DNA from: Varroa destructor
Taxonomy: Eukaryota; Arthropoda; Arachnida; Mesostigmata; Varroidae
Length of the DNA stretch: 64,000 nt
Direction of reading: 5' to 3'
NCBI RefSeq assembly: GCF_002443255.2
Contig: NW_019211456.1
Span: 51,024,486-51,088,485 of the forward strand
Position numbers and translations under genes: made by a program. Positions 13,453 to 26,085 of this stretch are shown here, one piece after another (the first letter of the stretch is position 1; every line of letters starts with the position of its first letter). Under the pieces are notes generated by a model that was not told the origin of the DNA, did not search any database, and worked only from the letters and a program-made list of their open reading frames with translations.

Positions 13453-14880
13453 GGATAAATATTTATATAAAGAAACTACCTGGTAACTGTCACCAGATCA
13501 AAATGATTTTTTGTAGCCTAGCTATCGAATTCATCTAGCTAAGACGTTTAACGTGATTAACTGTTGCTTTTTACGTATTATCATATTACGTAATAATCCG
13601 TTCCGAACGAGAGGCGTACACACTCTACGCGAAACATTCTGACAAACAAACGAAACATTCTTGGAAAACGCCTGCTTACGACCTGCTCTTACTAAAGTAC
13701 CCGAAAATATGTAAGGGGTAGATGCGTGGATGTATTTTCTTAATGTATATGGCTTAAGGCTGACCCTCAACTATCCTCTTATATAAACGAGCCTCCGAGA
13801 TCACCTTTCGCTGCTGCTTCAAAGAGTGCCAAAAGGCTTGTTTTGGACATGTGTAAAATTTCTCCAATAGGCCTATAAGGGGGCAGAGTCATTACGTAGC
13901 CAGCTCTTATAGATATCTTATTTATATTATAGATATTTTTTCACTTATGTTTCCTCCTTTTGGTGCTGTTCTTCATCGTTACTATTCTAATGTACCCAAA
14001 AAATGCATATTATTGTCCAGACAACAGGGTCGTCCCTAATACAGACCAACTGTACGCTAATAGCACACGTACTGTTTACGTAGAAGTCCACTCACAGCCG
14101 AGTGAGAAACCCCGATTGAAAAGACGGTGGAGTCCGTCACTTAGTTATAATAAGCTCTCTGATCTCTATCGTTGTTGCTTACAAGCTATTTGTTACGTTG
14201 TTGTAGACTACAACGTTTACTGTTAAGGCAATTCAAAATAAGTTCATGTTATAACTTTGAGTATAAAGTCACATCTCTTTCTTTTTACCACAATCTTTTA
14301 CCACGTCACTGATCTTCGTATTGCAACTGTTACACTCCACTCTGTGCAGCTATCGTCCAAGATAACTATTTTCTGCTAAAAATATGTTCGGTGTAGAGAA
14401 AGACTTTTCGATCGAAAATGAATGACAGAATGATGATTCAATGGAAAATCGATGAAAACGGAACTCACACTCGTAGAGCTTGAATTTTAAACACTCATAA
14501 AAGCCCATCAAACAGCGTTACAGAAAAAAAAAATAAAAAAAAGAAAACGGTTCGTTCAAGTAAATGAAAACGGTCAAGGAAACCGAGGAAGATGTTATAC
14601 CAGGTAACACCATTAGGCTAAATGTGCGTCATCTGCGTATATGGCACGTGTTGACGGTTAAGCGTTCACTCCTAATGGGCGCTTGGTTGTAGTCAGGGAT
14701 CATTGGAAGAAGATAATAGGATAGCAGAAAATCGCGCATCCACTAATCGTTAATCAAGAACAACGCTTAGTCGTCTAATACGTTGGTGAGGCAGACCCTT
14801 TGTAGTTTAGTAGACTGGTTTGCGTATTTAAAGCGCGAGCGCAAAAACGCAAAGAAAAAATGTAAAAAACACATTTGTAG
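13453..14880. other. Intergenic, nothing recognised
   Basis: AT-rich sequence with A-rich runs near 14525-14555. An 88-codon frame at 13960-14226 begins with a hydrophobic stretch but shows no domain or gene context, and I do not call it. Confidence 0.6.
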
Positions 14881-14981
14881 GTCAGTGTAGGGAAGCAGCT
14901 AGTCGCGAACGATGTATACGTTGTCGCTGCTGGTGCCTGCCTCGCAGTGGTCATCGCTATTAGGAAGTGGCTGAAGCTGAG
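14881..14981 (+). CDS. Candidate orphan exon encoding one transmembrane helix
   Basis: The segment sits between ACATTTGTAG (acceptor) and CTGAG|GTGAGT (a near-perfect donor). Its single open frame from 14881 encodes about 33 residues containing the hydrophobic helix VYVVAAGACLAVVIAI followed by the basic stop-transfer RKWLKLR. It is GC-richer than its surroundings. I do not recognise the family and found no convincing partner exon; one phase-compatible continuation (acceptor at about 15088, GCGCAGAG|GATC) leads into an open but unrecognised frame to about 15295. It could be an exon of an unrecognised membrane-anchored protein, or a coincidence within a GC-rich island. Confidence 0.22.
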
Positions 14982-15374
14982 GTGAGTGCGGAGTGTTCAA
15001 TACTGGTAAACCAAGAAAACGTCAAGATGTGTTAAAATATATAGCCTTCGAAAACATGTAGAAGAAAGAGCAGCACAAGGCTGCGCAGAGGATCAGTGGC
15101 GGCAAGACACTCGCCTATCATCTCGTTGGTTGTAACGCCGATTATCTCTACCCTTTTGTCGCGGCGTCTCATATCTTCCTCTTTAAAGTAATTCTGCTAT
15201 CGAAAAAGGGAGACTCGATAGGAGCGATAGGGCGCGTCACAAGGACACGTGGGCTACAAAAGAATACAGGCGGACACACAGACACGTACATCTAGCCAGC
15301 AAAGCCAAGCGTCCCTCAGGAGCTGACTGTCAAGGGAAACCTTTGAAAGAGATCTATCGCGGGGCCAAACGACG

Positions 15375-15536
15375 ATGAGACCTTGTGCACTAATCCTGAT
15401 GTCCTACTACTCATCGCATGCCTTGGCCGTCCATGCCTCTTGGAAACGAGAACAAGAACGTGATGATGATGATGATGATGATGAAGCAAAAGAAGAAGAT
15501 GAAAAAGGCGAGAAGGAAAGAGGCCTCGACCGATAA
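15375..15536 (+). CDS. Candidate short ORF, signal-like N terminus plus acidic tract (53 aa)
   Basis: An ATG at 15375 opens a 53-codon frame to TAA at 15534. The first 21 residues (MRPCALILMSYYSSHALAVH then A) resemble a short signal peptide. The rest is highly charged: a dibasic KR, then Asp7 encoded by (GAT)7 at 15463-15483, then Glu/Lys-rich sequence. It lies in the same GC-richer island as the exon candidate at 14881. No family is recognised, and a secreted acidic peptide precursor or an exon of one is only a guess. The microsatellite itself could have created the open frame, so confidence is low. Confidence 0.2.
   Translation: MRPCALILMSYYSSHALAVHASWKREQERDDDDDDDEAKEEDEKGEKERGLDR
15461..15484 (+). 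repeat. (TGA/GAT)n microsatellite
   Basis: An uninterrupted GAT-type trinucleotide repeat of eight TGA units. In one frame it gives poly-Asp, in another poly-Met. Confidence 0.9.
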
Positions 15537-18500
15537 GGACAATGTCGTCAATATCTACAATATCAGGAAAAATAGGACAACGTCGCGCGAAACTGACCGG
15601 CCGATCAGTGGCCGGTGACCGTTATAGAGCCAAATCAGTAGCATCATACAGGCTTAGAGACTGGAGAGCGCTATGAACAGACCTGAAACTGCGTCTTTCA
15701 ACAGACGCCTACGCGGAACGAAAATACTGCAACGTATATAATTAGGCAAATGGCTATTATATTGAATTTTATTACCTTATTGTCATACTGAATTAGAGTT
15801 GTTGATTTGTGATAACTACTAAGTGTCATCCCATGTGTGTCAAATACATTTATTTGGTGGGCGACCAAATTTCGACCCCACCTATATTAAGAAGATAGGT
15901 TATATGGAGAAATTTATTTCACATTCTACGATAACCTTCGTTTTCAACAAAATAGTTATTACAATTTCAGCAATAGCTCACTGATGGCGCATCACGAAGC
16001 ATTTTTCATAATAATTTTAGAATTATGTAAAAGTCTAAGTTCAGAGGTTATCGTGCAATTTCTGAGAAGTTTGTTTGCCGCCAATTGAAACTTTGCTACT
16101 AAAGGTATGTTCAACATAAGTTATGTCGCCTAAGCAACAAAGTGACAAACGCGATTTCGACGAAAACTTCATACTACACATGCTAAACGATTGTTGCATG
16201 AGGCGTGGTGTTAGGCGGAAAACGTACACAGTACTCGCCATTATCAAATCAACTGACCACAACTGGCAGCGATAGACCTTGCGCTTAAAACTCGAACTCG
16301 TAAAAATTGCTTTTTTTTTTTTTATTCACCAAAATTATCAAAATTGTACGTGTTATTGGCGAAGCTGGAAGCGAAAGGCGGTACGACACAAGCGATTTAT
16401 ATAAAACTGCATTACTTTTAAGTTATGGTAAAACTTATTTCTTCAGCTTCTGTGAAAGTGAAGTCATATATATATGAAAAGTCCAAGTAAACAACTTCGT
16501 ACGGTCAGAAGCACCCATAATGAATGGTACATCTAAAATAATGGACGCCTACAGTAAATAGTTAATAAAATCGAACGATCTGAAAGCTAACTGCAGAACA
16601 CAAAAACGGAACAGATCATAGAGACGTCGTCTGCCTGCTTTTAAACTATTCGTATAAGTTAAATACATACAATTTAATAGAGACATTTTCGTCAACCGTA
16701 AAAACTTGCGCCTTGACGATAAGGTTACACAATCACGTATTGGGGCAACTACCAGTTACTGAACTTAGTGTTGTTGGCTGATGGTTTTTTTTGCTGATTT
16801 TTATTATTATTATTATTAACTATGTTCGATGATAGAATTACGAAGAGCTATGTGGCGATTTTCTTCAATCGAACTACCTCACCCACCTTGTATGTGTTTA
16901 ATAAAAACGTATAGTATTCAACTCATGTGCCAGGTATGTACTTCGGATATATCAAATGCCTTGTGTATAGATCTACCGACACAATTCAGTGTTCTTGTCT
17001 ACTTTACGATGAAGGAAAAGGCCAATTGACGTGTCTGTCTACTCCAAGAAAATGAATTTTGACAATTGTTAAAAAAACAATTTGAGGAACATATGCAAAA
17101 ACAAAAAAAAGCTACAGGAACTAATTACGGTCGTGTACTAAGCGAACAGGTGAAACTTAGGGACTATATAGCGATCGCATAGCTGATCCTTGAATGACCT
17201 TGAAGTTTGTGCGGATACGAAAGGCCTCTCCTACGATCCCCAGTTCTCGGCCTGTTTTTGTGCGATCGTGATTACGACTAGTTTCAGTTGCCAAGGAAAT
17301 AAGCGCAGGTTGCTCGAACACACCGAAGATAATGGCATTAAAGCGAGAACGACAGAGGACAGCCATGTAGAAGTTATCGAATGGCTGAATGAGGCGAAGA
17401 TGGCAGTTGTGAAACAGACAAGCACGTACGTCATTTTCACCAGCAGAAAAAGCGAAATCAATGGTAGAAACAAGAAGCAAGCATCAAACGCGTTGAGGAT
17501 CGCACAGAACCGAATTCACATAACATACAAGTACACGCGAACTAACGAAAGGACGCATAATGGCGAAACAGGCAAACAAGACAATGAAAAAGCTCTATTC
17601 TAAAACGGCGTCGTGAGGCGAGCCAGAACTTCGCGAAGACAAAACGATGTCCTTATAACCTCGGCGTTAATAAAAGGCAAATAGTTCATTCTTGAGAAGC
17701 TTTATTTGTTTATGAAGTTGTTTGCGCCGTCAATGTGCCAGGCGCACTTGTAAACAACTGATGCCATGCGTGAATGTACCACAGAGCAAACTGAAATTTC
17801 GTGGTTCATAATACCTAGTACATCAATTGAAAAATTGACTTTATTAACGTCAAACACTCGGTCCAGTTTATGTGGGGAATCTGTAACTAAAAAACCGTGT
17901 TGGCCTGACACACAATACACACAAAATATGATTGTTAGGTTAATCAGAATAAGGGACGGGTGAAGTTCATATTTGGTTATTAAGGCAATGATTATACGAA
18001 CAGGCTATAACAATAGGTAAGCTGCCTTCTATATATTATACAATATACTGTTCTTTCATCTATTAGAATTAAATTTCATCGGAATATCATTACATTCGGA
18101 TCAACTTCTTATCAGCAAAAAACATCAGTGTCCTATGGCCTTTCTGACGATCTGTTATCAAGTCAAAACTCAGAAAACAACTTATAGCATATGTATGCTA
18201 CAAGTTAGAATGTTGTTTTATATATACACACACTAATGAGACAATAGCCTTTTATCTGTATCTTATCATTTATCACTTGGAAGCGAACAAACCCTGACGG
18301 CAAACTTACTTCGTACGGCACCATACACAAGCGAACGCTACAGCGACAAAGTCTTATCTGTGTGTGCCTATCTTAAACCTTCATATTATACCCAAACAAT
18401 ATGGCTAGATTAATTTCATTATTTACATCTTAAGCGCTGACTTTTGTCTGTGCTATTCTTTGAAGTTTAACTTGCTCTCTTAATGACTCCGTGCATATAG

Positions 18501-19240
18501 GATCCAGTTCTCGTGAACTTAAAGCGGGGACCACGTATACGGGAAAAAATACACAGCACGCGACGGGAAAATTATCTGTTGCCTTCGGTTCGTCGCGTTC
18601 TGATTTTCCGCTGATTCCAGGTTGCCCACAACATCTTTTACGGACGCTGTGGAGAACCCGACTCAGACATACTTGCCGTCTGCAGAAGCTGCAACTGAAC
18701 TAGTACTGAACGTTTTTCGTGGGGATAAGGGCGCGACAGTGGCGCCGCCGTCCTTGCACATGACCGCGTACAATGTTCGAAAGCAGGACTCGGCATTTTA
18801 ACGAGTAATAGAGGAGTAAGAAAGCACTTTTCTATAGTACCATCGGACGCTAGAGTCCATTGCACATATAAACGTTGAAATAGTAACAAAAAAAATTACC
18901 TTGGCAGATTTCACTTCAGGTAATATGTGACCTGGTAACAAGTACTGCTTTGACAGAAAAAGTGGACAAATGTAGCAGGCGAACAGAGTACCATCGCAGC
19001 TTAACCGAGATCTGTACCTCCTATTGCAAATTCGTTGGGCAAAACTAGCCCGAAGCAATAAATACTAAAGGAATCATTAACTAATTAAACTGGATTTTTC
19101 AACTTGAAAACTAGAATTTCTTTTCATTGTGACCGAAGACATAAGATTATTAACCGAAGATTTTACCCTTTCATTTGATGCCGTTTAAGTGCCAACAGGG
19201 CTAAGTATTGAAATAAGCTCTGCAGTGAGATAGCGGAATA
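15537..19240. other. Intergenic, nothing recognised
   Basis: AT-rich sequence with (TTA)6 at 16801-16818. Overlapping open frames on both strands at 17157-17603 (up to 137 codons) fall in a slightly GC-richer patch and have no domain; I do not call them. Confidence 0.55.
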
Positions 19241-19269
19241 TTTTTTTCTTTTTTTTTTTTTTTTTTTTT
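19241..19269 (+). repeat. Poly(T) tract
   Basis: A run of 29 bases, all T except one C at 19248. It would read as a poly(A) tail on the minus strand, but no retrotransposed gene body is recognisable next to it. Confidence 0.9.
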
Positions 19270-22200
19270 CAAAGAATTCGGAAGATAGTTAACTTTTTAG
19301 GTTAGTTATTGGTTGACGTCGTAACCGAGTCGATCCCTATAACTATGAATCATAATATACGCCTGATATTTCGGAAAATTTTTCTAAGATATCGAGCAAA
19401 TGGATACTCAATGAAAAAGCAGGCCTTTTACAATACACGTTTCTTTACTTTTTTAAAACTGAGGCAGTATTCCCCGCACAATCACATGTTTGTCGAGGTG
19501 TTATCTGCCAGGTCATCTTTTCAATACATTTCCATTTTCTAGCGGTCAAATAGGTGTCGGCATTGAACGATTCCCATTAGGAAGAGTGCTTCAGTCATTG
19601 TGCTCTATCCCGTCAAGGACTCACCTCCAGTTCTGCAATATCCTGTACGCGTACATCCGAGCTTTTCGAAGCCAGCTAGATAGATATTTCGAAATTGTTT
19701 TCAACAAAAGCTTCTACAAGCGGTTATTTCTCTCAGCGTTGGTACTTGTCTAGCTCTTCTCGCCGTCGTCATTGTCGTCGGCGGCCAGGCAAAGGAAACT
19801 CTTTTAAGGAAGCTTTGTCATTTCTTCTCTATGCACCGCACGTAGCTTTATCTATGTGCCATAGCTCTCTACCTCTCTTCCATCAGTACACAAGCTTTGT
19901 TGCCTTTGATTGGAGCCGAAACGACGTGACCTCCTCAAGGTAAGGGTGACATAGCTAGGGCAAGGTACGAGGATTAAAAACAATAGATGGATAAGGAAGA
20001 GGTAATGTGGATTATTACGAGGTTCCATTGTCGATATCTTCTGTTCACGTCGTACTTTGCCATATCGGTTCTGTCGACAGTTGGAAACTGTAAAATTATC
20101 TTTAATTATAACGTTCAAAACAACTAGGTACATTTTGAATATTGGTAGTAATTAATGTCTGGCGGGTTCGACTTTTCATTAAACAAAGGTCACGCCTAAG
20201 ATTGAAAAAGTCGCAAAATTAAAAATTCTGAAACAAAACCTCTAATACATTATACATAATCAATACGTAATAAGCTCGGTTTTAATATGTTCAATGTATA
20301 TGTTTAAAAGCCGCCTCTGTGTTAATTTCTCATACTACTTTTTGTCTGATATAGGTTAATAACATTAGGCTTCTCCAAAAACATTAATATTTAGACATTG
20401 TTACTTTTTCACTCCTTATCAATGACTTGGAGCCTTGCCTATCACTGTACGTTGCCTGTATGCTACCTTTTTTTTAGTCCTATGGCGACCGACTGTGACT
20501 GGCCGAACCATTTTTATCATTAATTTATCACTGTGGTCTAAGAAGAGCTCCGTTGGTTTGCATTTGATGGCTCCGTAGGTGCAGATACCTGCGACGAAAG
20601 TCGTCGAGAAGAAAGCAGTTCTGTCGTTTGCGTTGCGCGGACGAATGTGTTGCATTTAGGCCTTCGGCCTATGGGCTCAGCCTAGAACGAGTGGTTAATG
20701 TCATGTTTTTTCATCCCCCTGAACCATGCCAACTTAATTCTGTCCTTGTGTAAACTCGCATATATGAGCGATACAGCTCTTTTTAGCACAGACTCTGTAT
20801 GTTTGGCCGATAGCTGGGCGTTCTCTTTGTAGGTGCAAACTTCGATGCTTTCGGCACGTCCTGGTTGAGGAGTGTCTGCCGATATCTTTCGTATCACGTC
20901 TTTTTGTTTAGGTCCTTACAGCATCTTCCGCACTTCGTATGCCTCGTCCGAGTGTTCGTTGTTCCATAATGTTCTCTGTCGACCTATCGTCACGACCTAC
21001 AGGGCTCGCTTATTATTTTTGTACGTTTTTAGGATTCGCAGTGCTACTTTGACTGGCTGACGTTTTGCGATCTTTTCTTGGAATAACCATTCCCTATGTC
21101 ATAACAAAGACCATACAACTTAAATCTTAACATCTCCCTCCAACAGACTCGTGTGCACAGCATTCATCTCTGCTGACTTACGGGTTCTCTTGCATAGCTT
21201 TCTCGAAGACGTATCTTTTAACGTTGGCACAACGTATCCGGGCGCCTATTCATATATATAGTTACTTTTCCGATAACGACAATAAGACGGTTAAGTGACG
21301 ACCCATAATCACTTGATCTATTATGTATCCGTCGTCTCGTTTCCGGCCGTCTGAAGACGGGCAGTCTTCGTACTAATTACACGACGAAATAGTACGCCCT
21401 TTGGCCAGACACAGGACACAGCTCAGTATTTTCAGCAGTTCTTTCATTCGATATTTGTTGATTTTAAAAGCGAGCTCTAACCCCCGAATCGAGGACCATC
21501 GACTTACCACTTTTTAAACAGATATTATTAGGACATCCACTAGTATATCTTGCGGCCAACACGCCTAAAATCAAAAATAACCTCCGTCGAACTGCCAGAA
21601 AGCGGGAGATACATTGCACATGTAAAGGCACATAAACAACGAGAAAAATTTCAAATTTAAAAAGTCAATATTTCACTGATGATCGATACCATTATCAATA
21701 TGATTGTTGAACGAGTAGACATATAATAAGGACACATGTTGCACATAGATTTCATAATGTACCTTGGTGGATAGAGAGGGCTTTCATAAAACGAAAAATG
21801 CTTGAGAACGCAAATATGTGCGTCTACAGTTATCAGAAGCAAACGGAAAAGTTTGTATTTAAATAAGATCGATATATTATTTCATGAATCTAACATATTT
21901 TCTAATAAATATAACTATATTATAATATATATAAATAGAAATTGTTTCGATGGAGCAACATGCCCTTCGTTGTTTTCTAGTTGCGTTACAAGTAAATTTT
22001 GTGAAACTGCCGAACAACAGACGGTTGGTAAAAAAGCTCTACATTAATAGCAGAAGACATGCTATCCCGTAATCGTCAGTCGTCTTGTCACACCTATACA
22101 CTAGTATAGCATATAAATAAATCTATCGTATCTATCGAAGATAACATTACGCACTGCGCGTCTAGTTATTTGTTTGGTATCATGGTAATAAGTAGATTGA

Positions 22201-23330
22201 AACGATTTTCGTTCCTTGTTGTCCTTTTTCCAAACGCTTAACTCGGTGTTCAAGCGCTATCGATTATTATACTTGTTACGCTAACTAGACTGCTAATTTG
22301 AAAAGCCCTTCTTTTGCCCTACAACAAACAAACAAACAAAGCTGTCGTCGTCGTCGTTGTTTTATTCAAATACTAACGTTTTGTCTTAAACCTGAAATTC
22401 AGAAATCTGATAGCGAAAAAGGATAGCATCCTCGATATTACCTATCAATATTTCACCGGGTCAAAGGGCTGCTGAAGGCAGCTAAATGTGGCCACAAAAA
22501 CTGGGTCTTTTCAACTAAGGTTACTACGTAAATGTGACTTGTGAAGTGCAAAAATGGCGTCTTCGGCCGTTTTGGAAGAAACCGTTATTGAATAAACTTG
22601 CATCCCTTCGTACGCGGAATGAATATCCTGGTAGCTTCTACAACCTATTGCTATTGAAAATAATCTGACATAGTGTCGAAAGTGCTATCGGTTGCCCCTC
22701 GAGATGGAGAAGATTGAAAAAGAAGTACTAAATAAAGTACCTTTCAATAGACACAATAAATATGTGTTCTGTAATCGAATGACGGCAGAACATCACCATG
22801 ATGGAGCACCAAGTTTCCTTTCGAAGAAAACCCTATCGCATAATAATATAGTAGTTTTATTTGTTCTTGGTTGCTGATGCGTTTTTTTTGACGTAGAAAC
22901 TTAGGGGTAACGTTATAATGATTATAGTTATATATAGACACTCACCCGCTTAGTTGAATCTGAATGGTCACCGTTAAAGTGGCTTCACCATGTGAATTAA
23001 ATGATCGAGTTGAACCAGTTGCTACGAATACGGGTAGGACCAAATAGCACGTAATGTTCTAACAGCAGGACAAAACATTGTCGGCAGAATAATTTGGTTA
23101 GCTGGTTGCCACGACCGCCCTAATGTAGCTATGGGATGCAAAGGTAAGTGGGCACAAAGGCGCGAACGGTAAACTCATATTGGAGAGAGTGTTTATTTAC
23201 ATTCATCGTGTTTATATCCATAGAATAGTAATATTAAGGAACTCGCTAAAGGAAAACAAACAAAATTACAAGACGCACAGCATAACCACAGCAGTATCAT
23301 TTGGAAACAGAAATTGTCGAAAGCGGACAA
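19270..23330. other. Intergenic, nothing recognised with confidence
   Basis: At 19695-19943 a mixed-frame open region ends in a strong donor-like CTCAAG|GTAAGG (about 19938). Its frames (one with a signal-like LALLAVVIVVGG but no in-frame ATG) are not convincing. (CAAA)n and (GTC)n micro-repeats lie near 22325-22360. No other gene is seen. Confidence 0.5.
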
Positions 23331-23613
23331 ATGGCTTTCCGTCGCTCGCACGTCGTTGGTCTGGTTCTATTTGCTCTTGTCCTTCTTAGTCAAAGAGCTT
23401 CAGTAAGCCAAAGCACGGACTTCAGTGAAGGGCTGCATCCGAACAAAAGCGACCCAGGCCAACCAAAAGGACAATGCATAAGTAAGATACGGGTCGCAGA
23501 AGCAATAAGTTCACGTCGAGAACAAACACCAACAAGTATAAAACATCCAATAAGAATATTACATTGATTCATTAGCAGGAATCAAAGATGGTGGCTTGAA
23601 ATATATACATTGA
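23331..23613 (+). CDS. Small secreted protein, unrecognised (signal-peptide exon; 61 aa in the simplest model)
   Basis: The ATG at 23331 starts MAFRRSHVVGLVLFALVLLS, a textbook signal peptide with a likely cut after ASVS, followed by a hydrophilic Pro/Lys/Gly-rich stretch ending GQPKGQC. A donor ATAA|GTAAGA follows at 23481/23482. The nearest acceptor, ATTAGCAG|GA at 23578/23579, is phase-compatible and gives a second exon 23579-23613 ending in TGA. The product has 61 residues and a single cysteine after cleavage, with an AATAAA at 23861. Alternatives exist: the strong acceptor TTTTTCTACAG|CT at 24515/24516 is also in phase (96 residues), and an internal donor TTCA|GTAAGC at 23402/23403 would end the exon after the signal peptide. 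The signal peptide is well supported; the exon structure and function are not. No family is recognised. Confidence 0.45.
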
Positions 23614-24540
23614 TGTGGTGCGCAGTAATTCACCTTCCGAGTTCAGAGAGGCCGGTTAAATCGCTAATTAGTAAGGGACCTTAATACAATTTCGTTATGA
23701 ACGCTGAACGGAGATATCTGTGCCGTCAGATTAAGTATATGTCACTAATACAGTGGTTCAGCATGTGGAGGCCTCTCCTTGAAAATACCCTCCTTAAGCT
23801 TCGATGACTCTCGCGCAATCAGCTACTCTCTATCAACTACTCGTTAAATGTAGGTGTAGCAATAAACTTATTTATTCTTTGAATTTTTATCAAGAAAATA
23901 TGTTTTCATATCGTTTTATTTAGGTCTAGATGAATCGATGACAGCCTGAGTGCAGATATATAAAAAGACAACCAGAAAAATAGTATTCAGTTGAAATGTT
24001 AGAAAAGACGGCATAACGGCTAACTGGCCTACAGAGATGCAAAAACACTACTATCCTGCATTTTTCGCGTTTAAAAGCTTCGAATCTCTATCGTTCTTGT
24101 GTTTGGCAAGATGTTGCCTTCAGTCTATCCTTGTTTAGCGTACTCCACCAGGAGCTAGATGCGTCCGCATAGCTGTCCTTTGAGTACGTCTATGTTACGA
24201 TAATAATGACTTCTACAAATATCTAAAATAGGCATCTACAGTGAAAATCATCGATAAAATACAGTTAAAGGACTTGAATATAAGTGAACGATCTATTTGG
24301 TACCTTCTATGCTTGGTACAGTCGTTGCACATTGTTTAGGACAACGATGAGGACCAGTTCTTACGAATGAAATTCTCGTAGTTTGTTCTTCTTGAAAGCT
24401 TTGCTAACACGCTGAAGCAGGCTTTCTTTTTTGATTTGATTAAATATTTTTAGGTAGATTTGGGGGTGCTATTTCAATTATGTCAGTTTAATTATTATTT
24501 CTTGTTTTTCTACAGCTAATATAATAGTTAACCTCTTAAG
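23614..24540. other. 3' flank of the small secreted gene, then unrecognised sequence
   Basis: It contains the AATAAA at 23861 and a strong pyrimidine tract plus CAG near 24501-24515. No other coding segment is supported. Confidence 0.5.
23861..23866 (+). terminator. Polyadenylation signal AATAAA
   Basis: It lies 248 bases after the stop codon of the 61-residue model starting at 23331, followed by T-rich sequence. It supports the view that the transcript ends here rather than running on to the exon candidates at 24.5 and 26.1 kb. Confidence 0.45.
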
Positions 24541-24651
24541 ACGAAGCACAGGCTGGTGTCCTTCCGTGCTGAATGTTATAAGGGCAACGCTGTTAGCAAT
24601 GCTTGCGCTACCGAATCCAAAGGCACTGACCAGCGGAAAGTTTGCCCCCCA
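24541..24651 (+). pseudogene. Kazal-like half-domain: degenerate exon or partial duplicate
   Basis: A 37-codon open stretch lies between CTCTTAAG (weak acceptor) and CCA|GTAAGC (good donor). It contains CYKG-x4-N-x-C, which matches residue for residue, at the same spacing, the CYKG-x4-N-x-C of Kazal domain 1 in the complete gene 2 kb downstream (its residues 33-43). The cysteine expected four positions later is Ser, the last cysteine follows after 9 instead of 13 residues, and the first two cysteines are missing from this frame. A TGT-CCT (Cys-Pro) sits in another frame 17 bases upstream of the third cysteine. This suggests a decayed Kazal exon. The segment is GC-rich and open in several frames on both strands, so chance similarity is a real alternative. 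Confidence 0.27.
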
Positions 24652-26085
24652 GTAAGCCTCGTATTCGCGTTCTCGAGTACTATGTGTTAGTAGGCAGCCC
24701 AGCCTCCATTGTAATTCGTAGATGGCGATTGTTTTACTCCGATGCCGGCTGCTGTGCAGTGTCTCTGCACCGTTAAATAACCCGCTTCCATTTACACTTT
24801 TAGCGGTCGAGGCCTGACGCAGTGTATGGGCGCCTTAATCTCTTTTGGCCGCTATAAATCTTTCTTGACTGTTATACGCCATTCAGTATTGTTTGCTTTC
24901 ATCAAAAGAATACATTTAAATAGAAAAATATAACGTTATAGGCCCTCTTTCAACTCACTCTAGCTATTAATGAACGCCGCTCACTGGGAAACTTCGATCC
25001 ACATTTCAACTCGATCAGGCCAAATTTTCGTTCTATATTATGCTTTGATTTACCGCAAGAGTTATATTGAGGGATAGCAAGTGCGTGCTTAAAATAGAAT
25101 TAAAGTTGTATGAAATATGTCAAGTGTAAAAATCCAAATTATACATAAAGCCTAACTTAGAAAATGAGCTTTAATGACAAGTTTGAGTGAACGTATTAGC
25201 ATGATCCCCCGCAAACATCTAATAAGACTGGATGAGGACCGGCAAAATTCTTTTTTTATCTTCGGCACATAGTTGTGCATTTCGGACGGCTACGCAGCTG
25301 AAACTTTTTAAGCCTTTTAGAACAGGTGCTTCGTGCGTACTCTCTACCTATTCTAGGATTGTATAAACTATAGGAACAGCGATGAGGGTCTATGATTACA
25401 AATAATGAACACGAACATTTTCTTCGTTGTACTTTGGCTGTAGTTTATTTACACGATTGGGTCACCGCTCGTCCATATTTTGCATTACCTCTTAGCAATG
25501 GGAACTCGAGGCCGAAGTAGTCTTGTTTCTTCATTTGGTTAGGGACACCGAAGTCTAAGAAGTACGAAATATGCACGCTATGCCATATGATGTAATACGT
25601 TTAACATCTATGGTAAATACGAAGAAAAGGATGTGTCCTAGAACAGAGCACTGACAGACATTCTGAAGGCAAACGGCACGACTGTTAAGCAAAGTACTAA
25701 CCTTTCTAATAAAGGAAATTTTTGAAAAAATTTTATCTTGTCAAGTCTCGCAAAGGTTGTTTCGTCATTAATTTTCCTAGAATTACAGTACGTACACCGT
25801 CGAACAAGCCAATGTCGGCTTTCACAACCATTGATCTCACCCTAACAAAATCACTACGTATCTCTCTTTTCATATTTCGAATAAATCAGTAGAACTCGGT
25901 TAATGCAAGTACCGTTTAAAAAAACCGTCTTTTGGCCGTATCATCGAAAACGGCTTTCATCAATATCTCCTGCCTTCTATTTTTGAACGACTGGTCTGTT
26001 ACAAGCAACAAACACATAAGTTTGCTATGACTAAAACTGTTGACTAAAATTGTCGTCGGCTCTTACGACCTGCAAAATCCTTCAG

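Noticed and set aside
17157..17603. Overlapping 137-codon plus and 107-codon minus open frames
   Set aside because: No domain, no splice or promoter context; two long frames on opposite strands fit a local composition effect.
24530..24720. Minus-strand open frame (reading EAYWGANFPLVSAFGFGSAS) opposite the Kazal-like segment, with a donor-like AAGAG|GTTAAC
   Set aside because: Open because the patch is GC-rich; no family recognised, and the plus-strand reading matches a neighbouring gene better. Not fully excluded.
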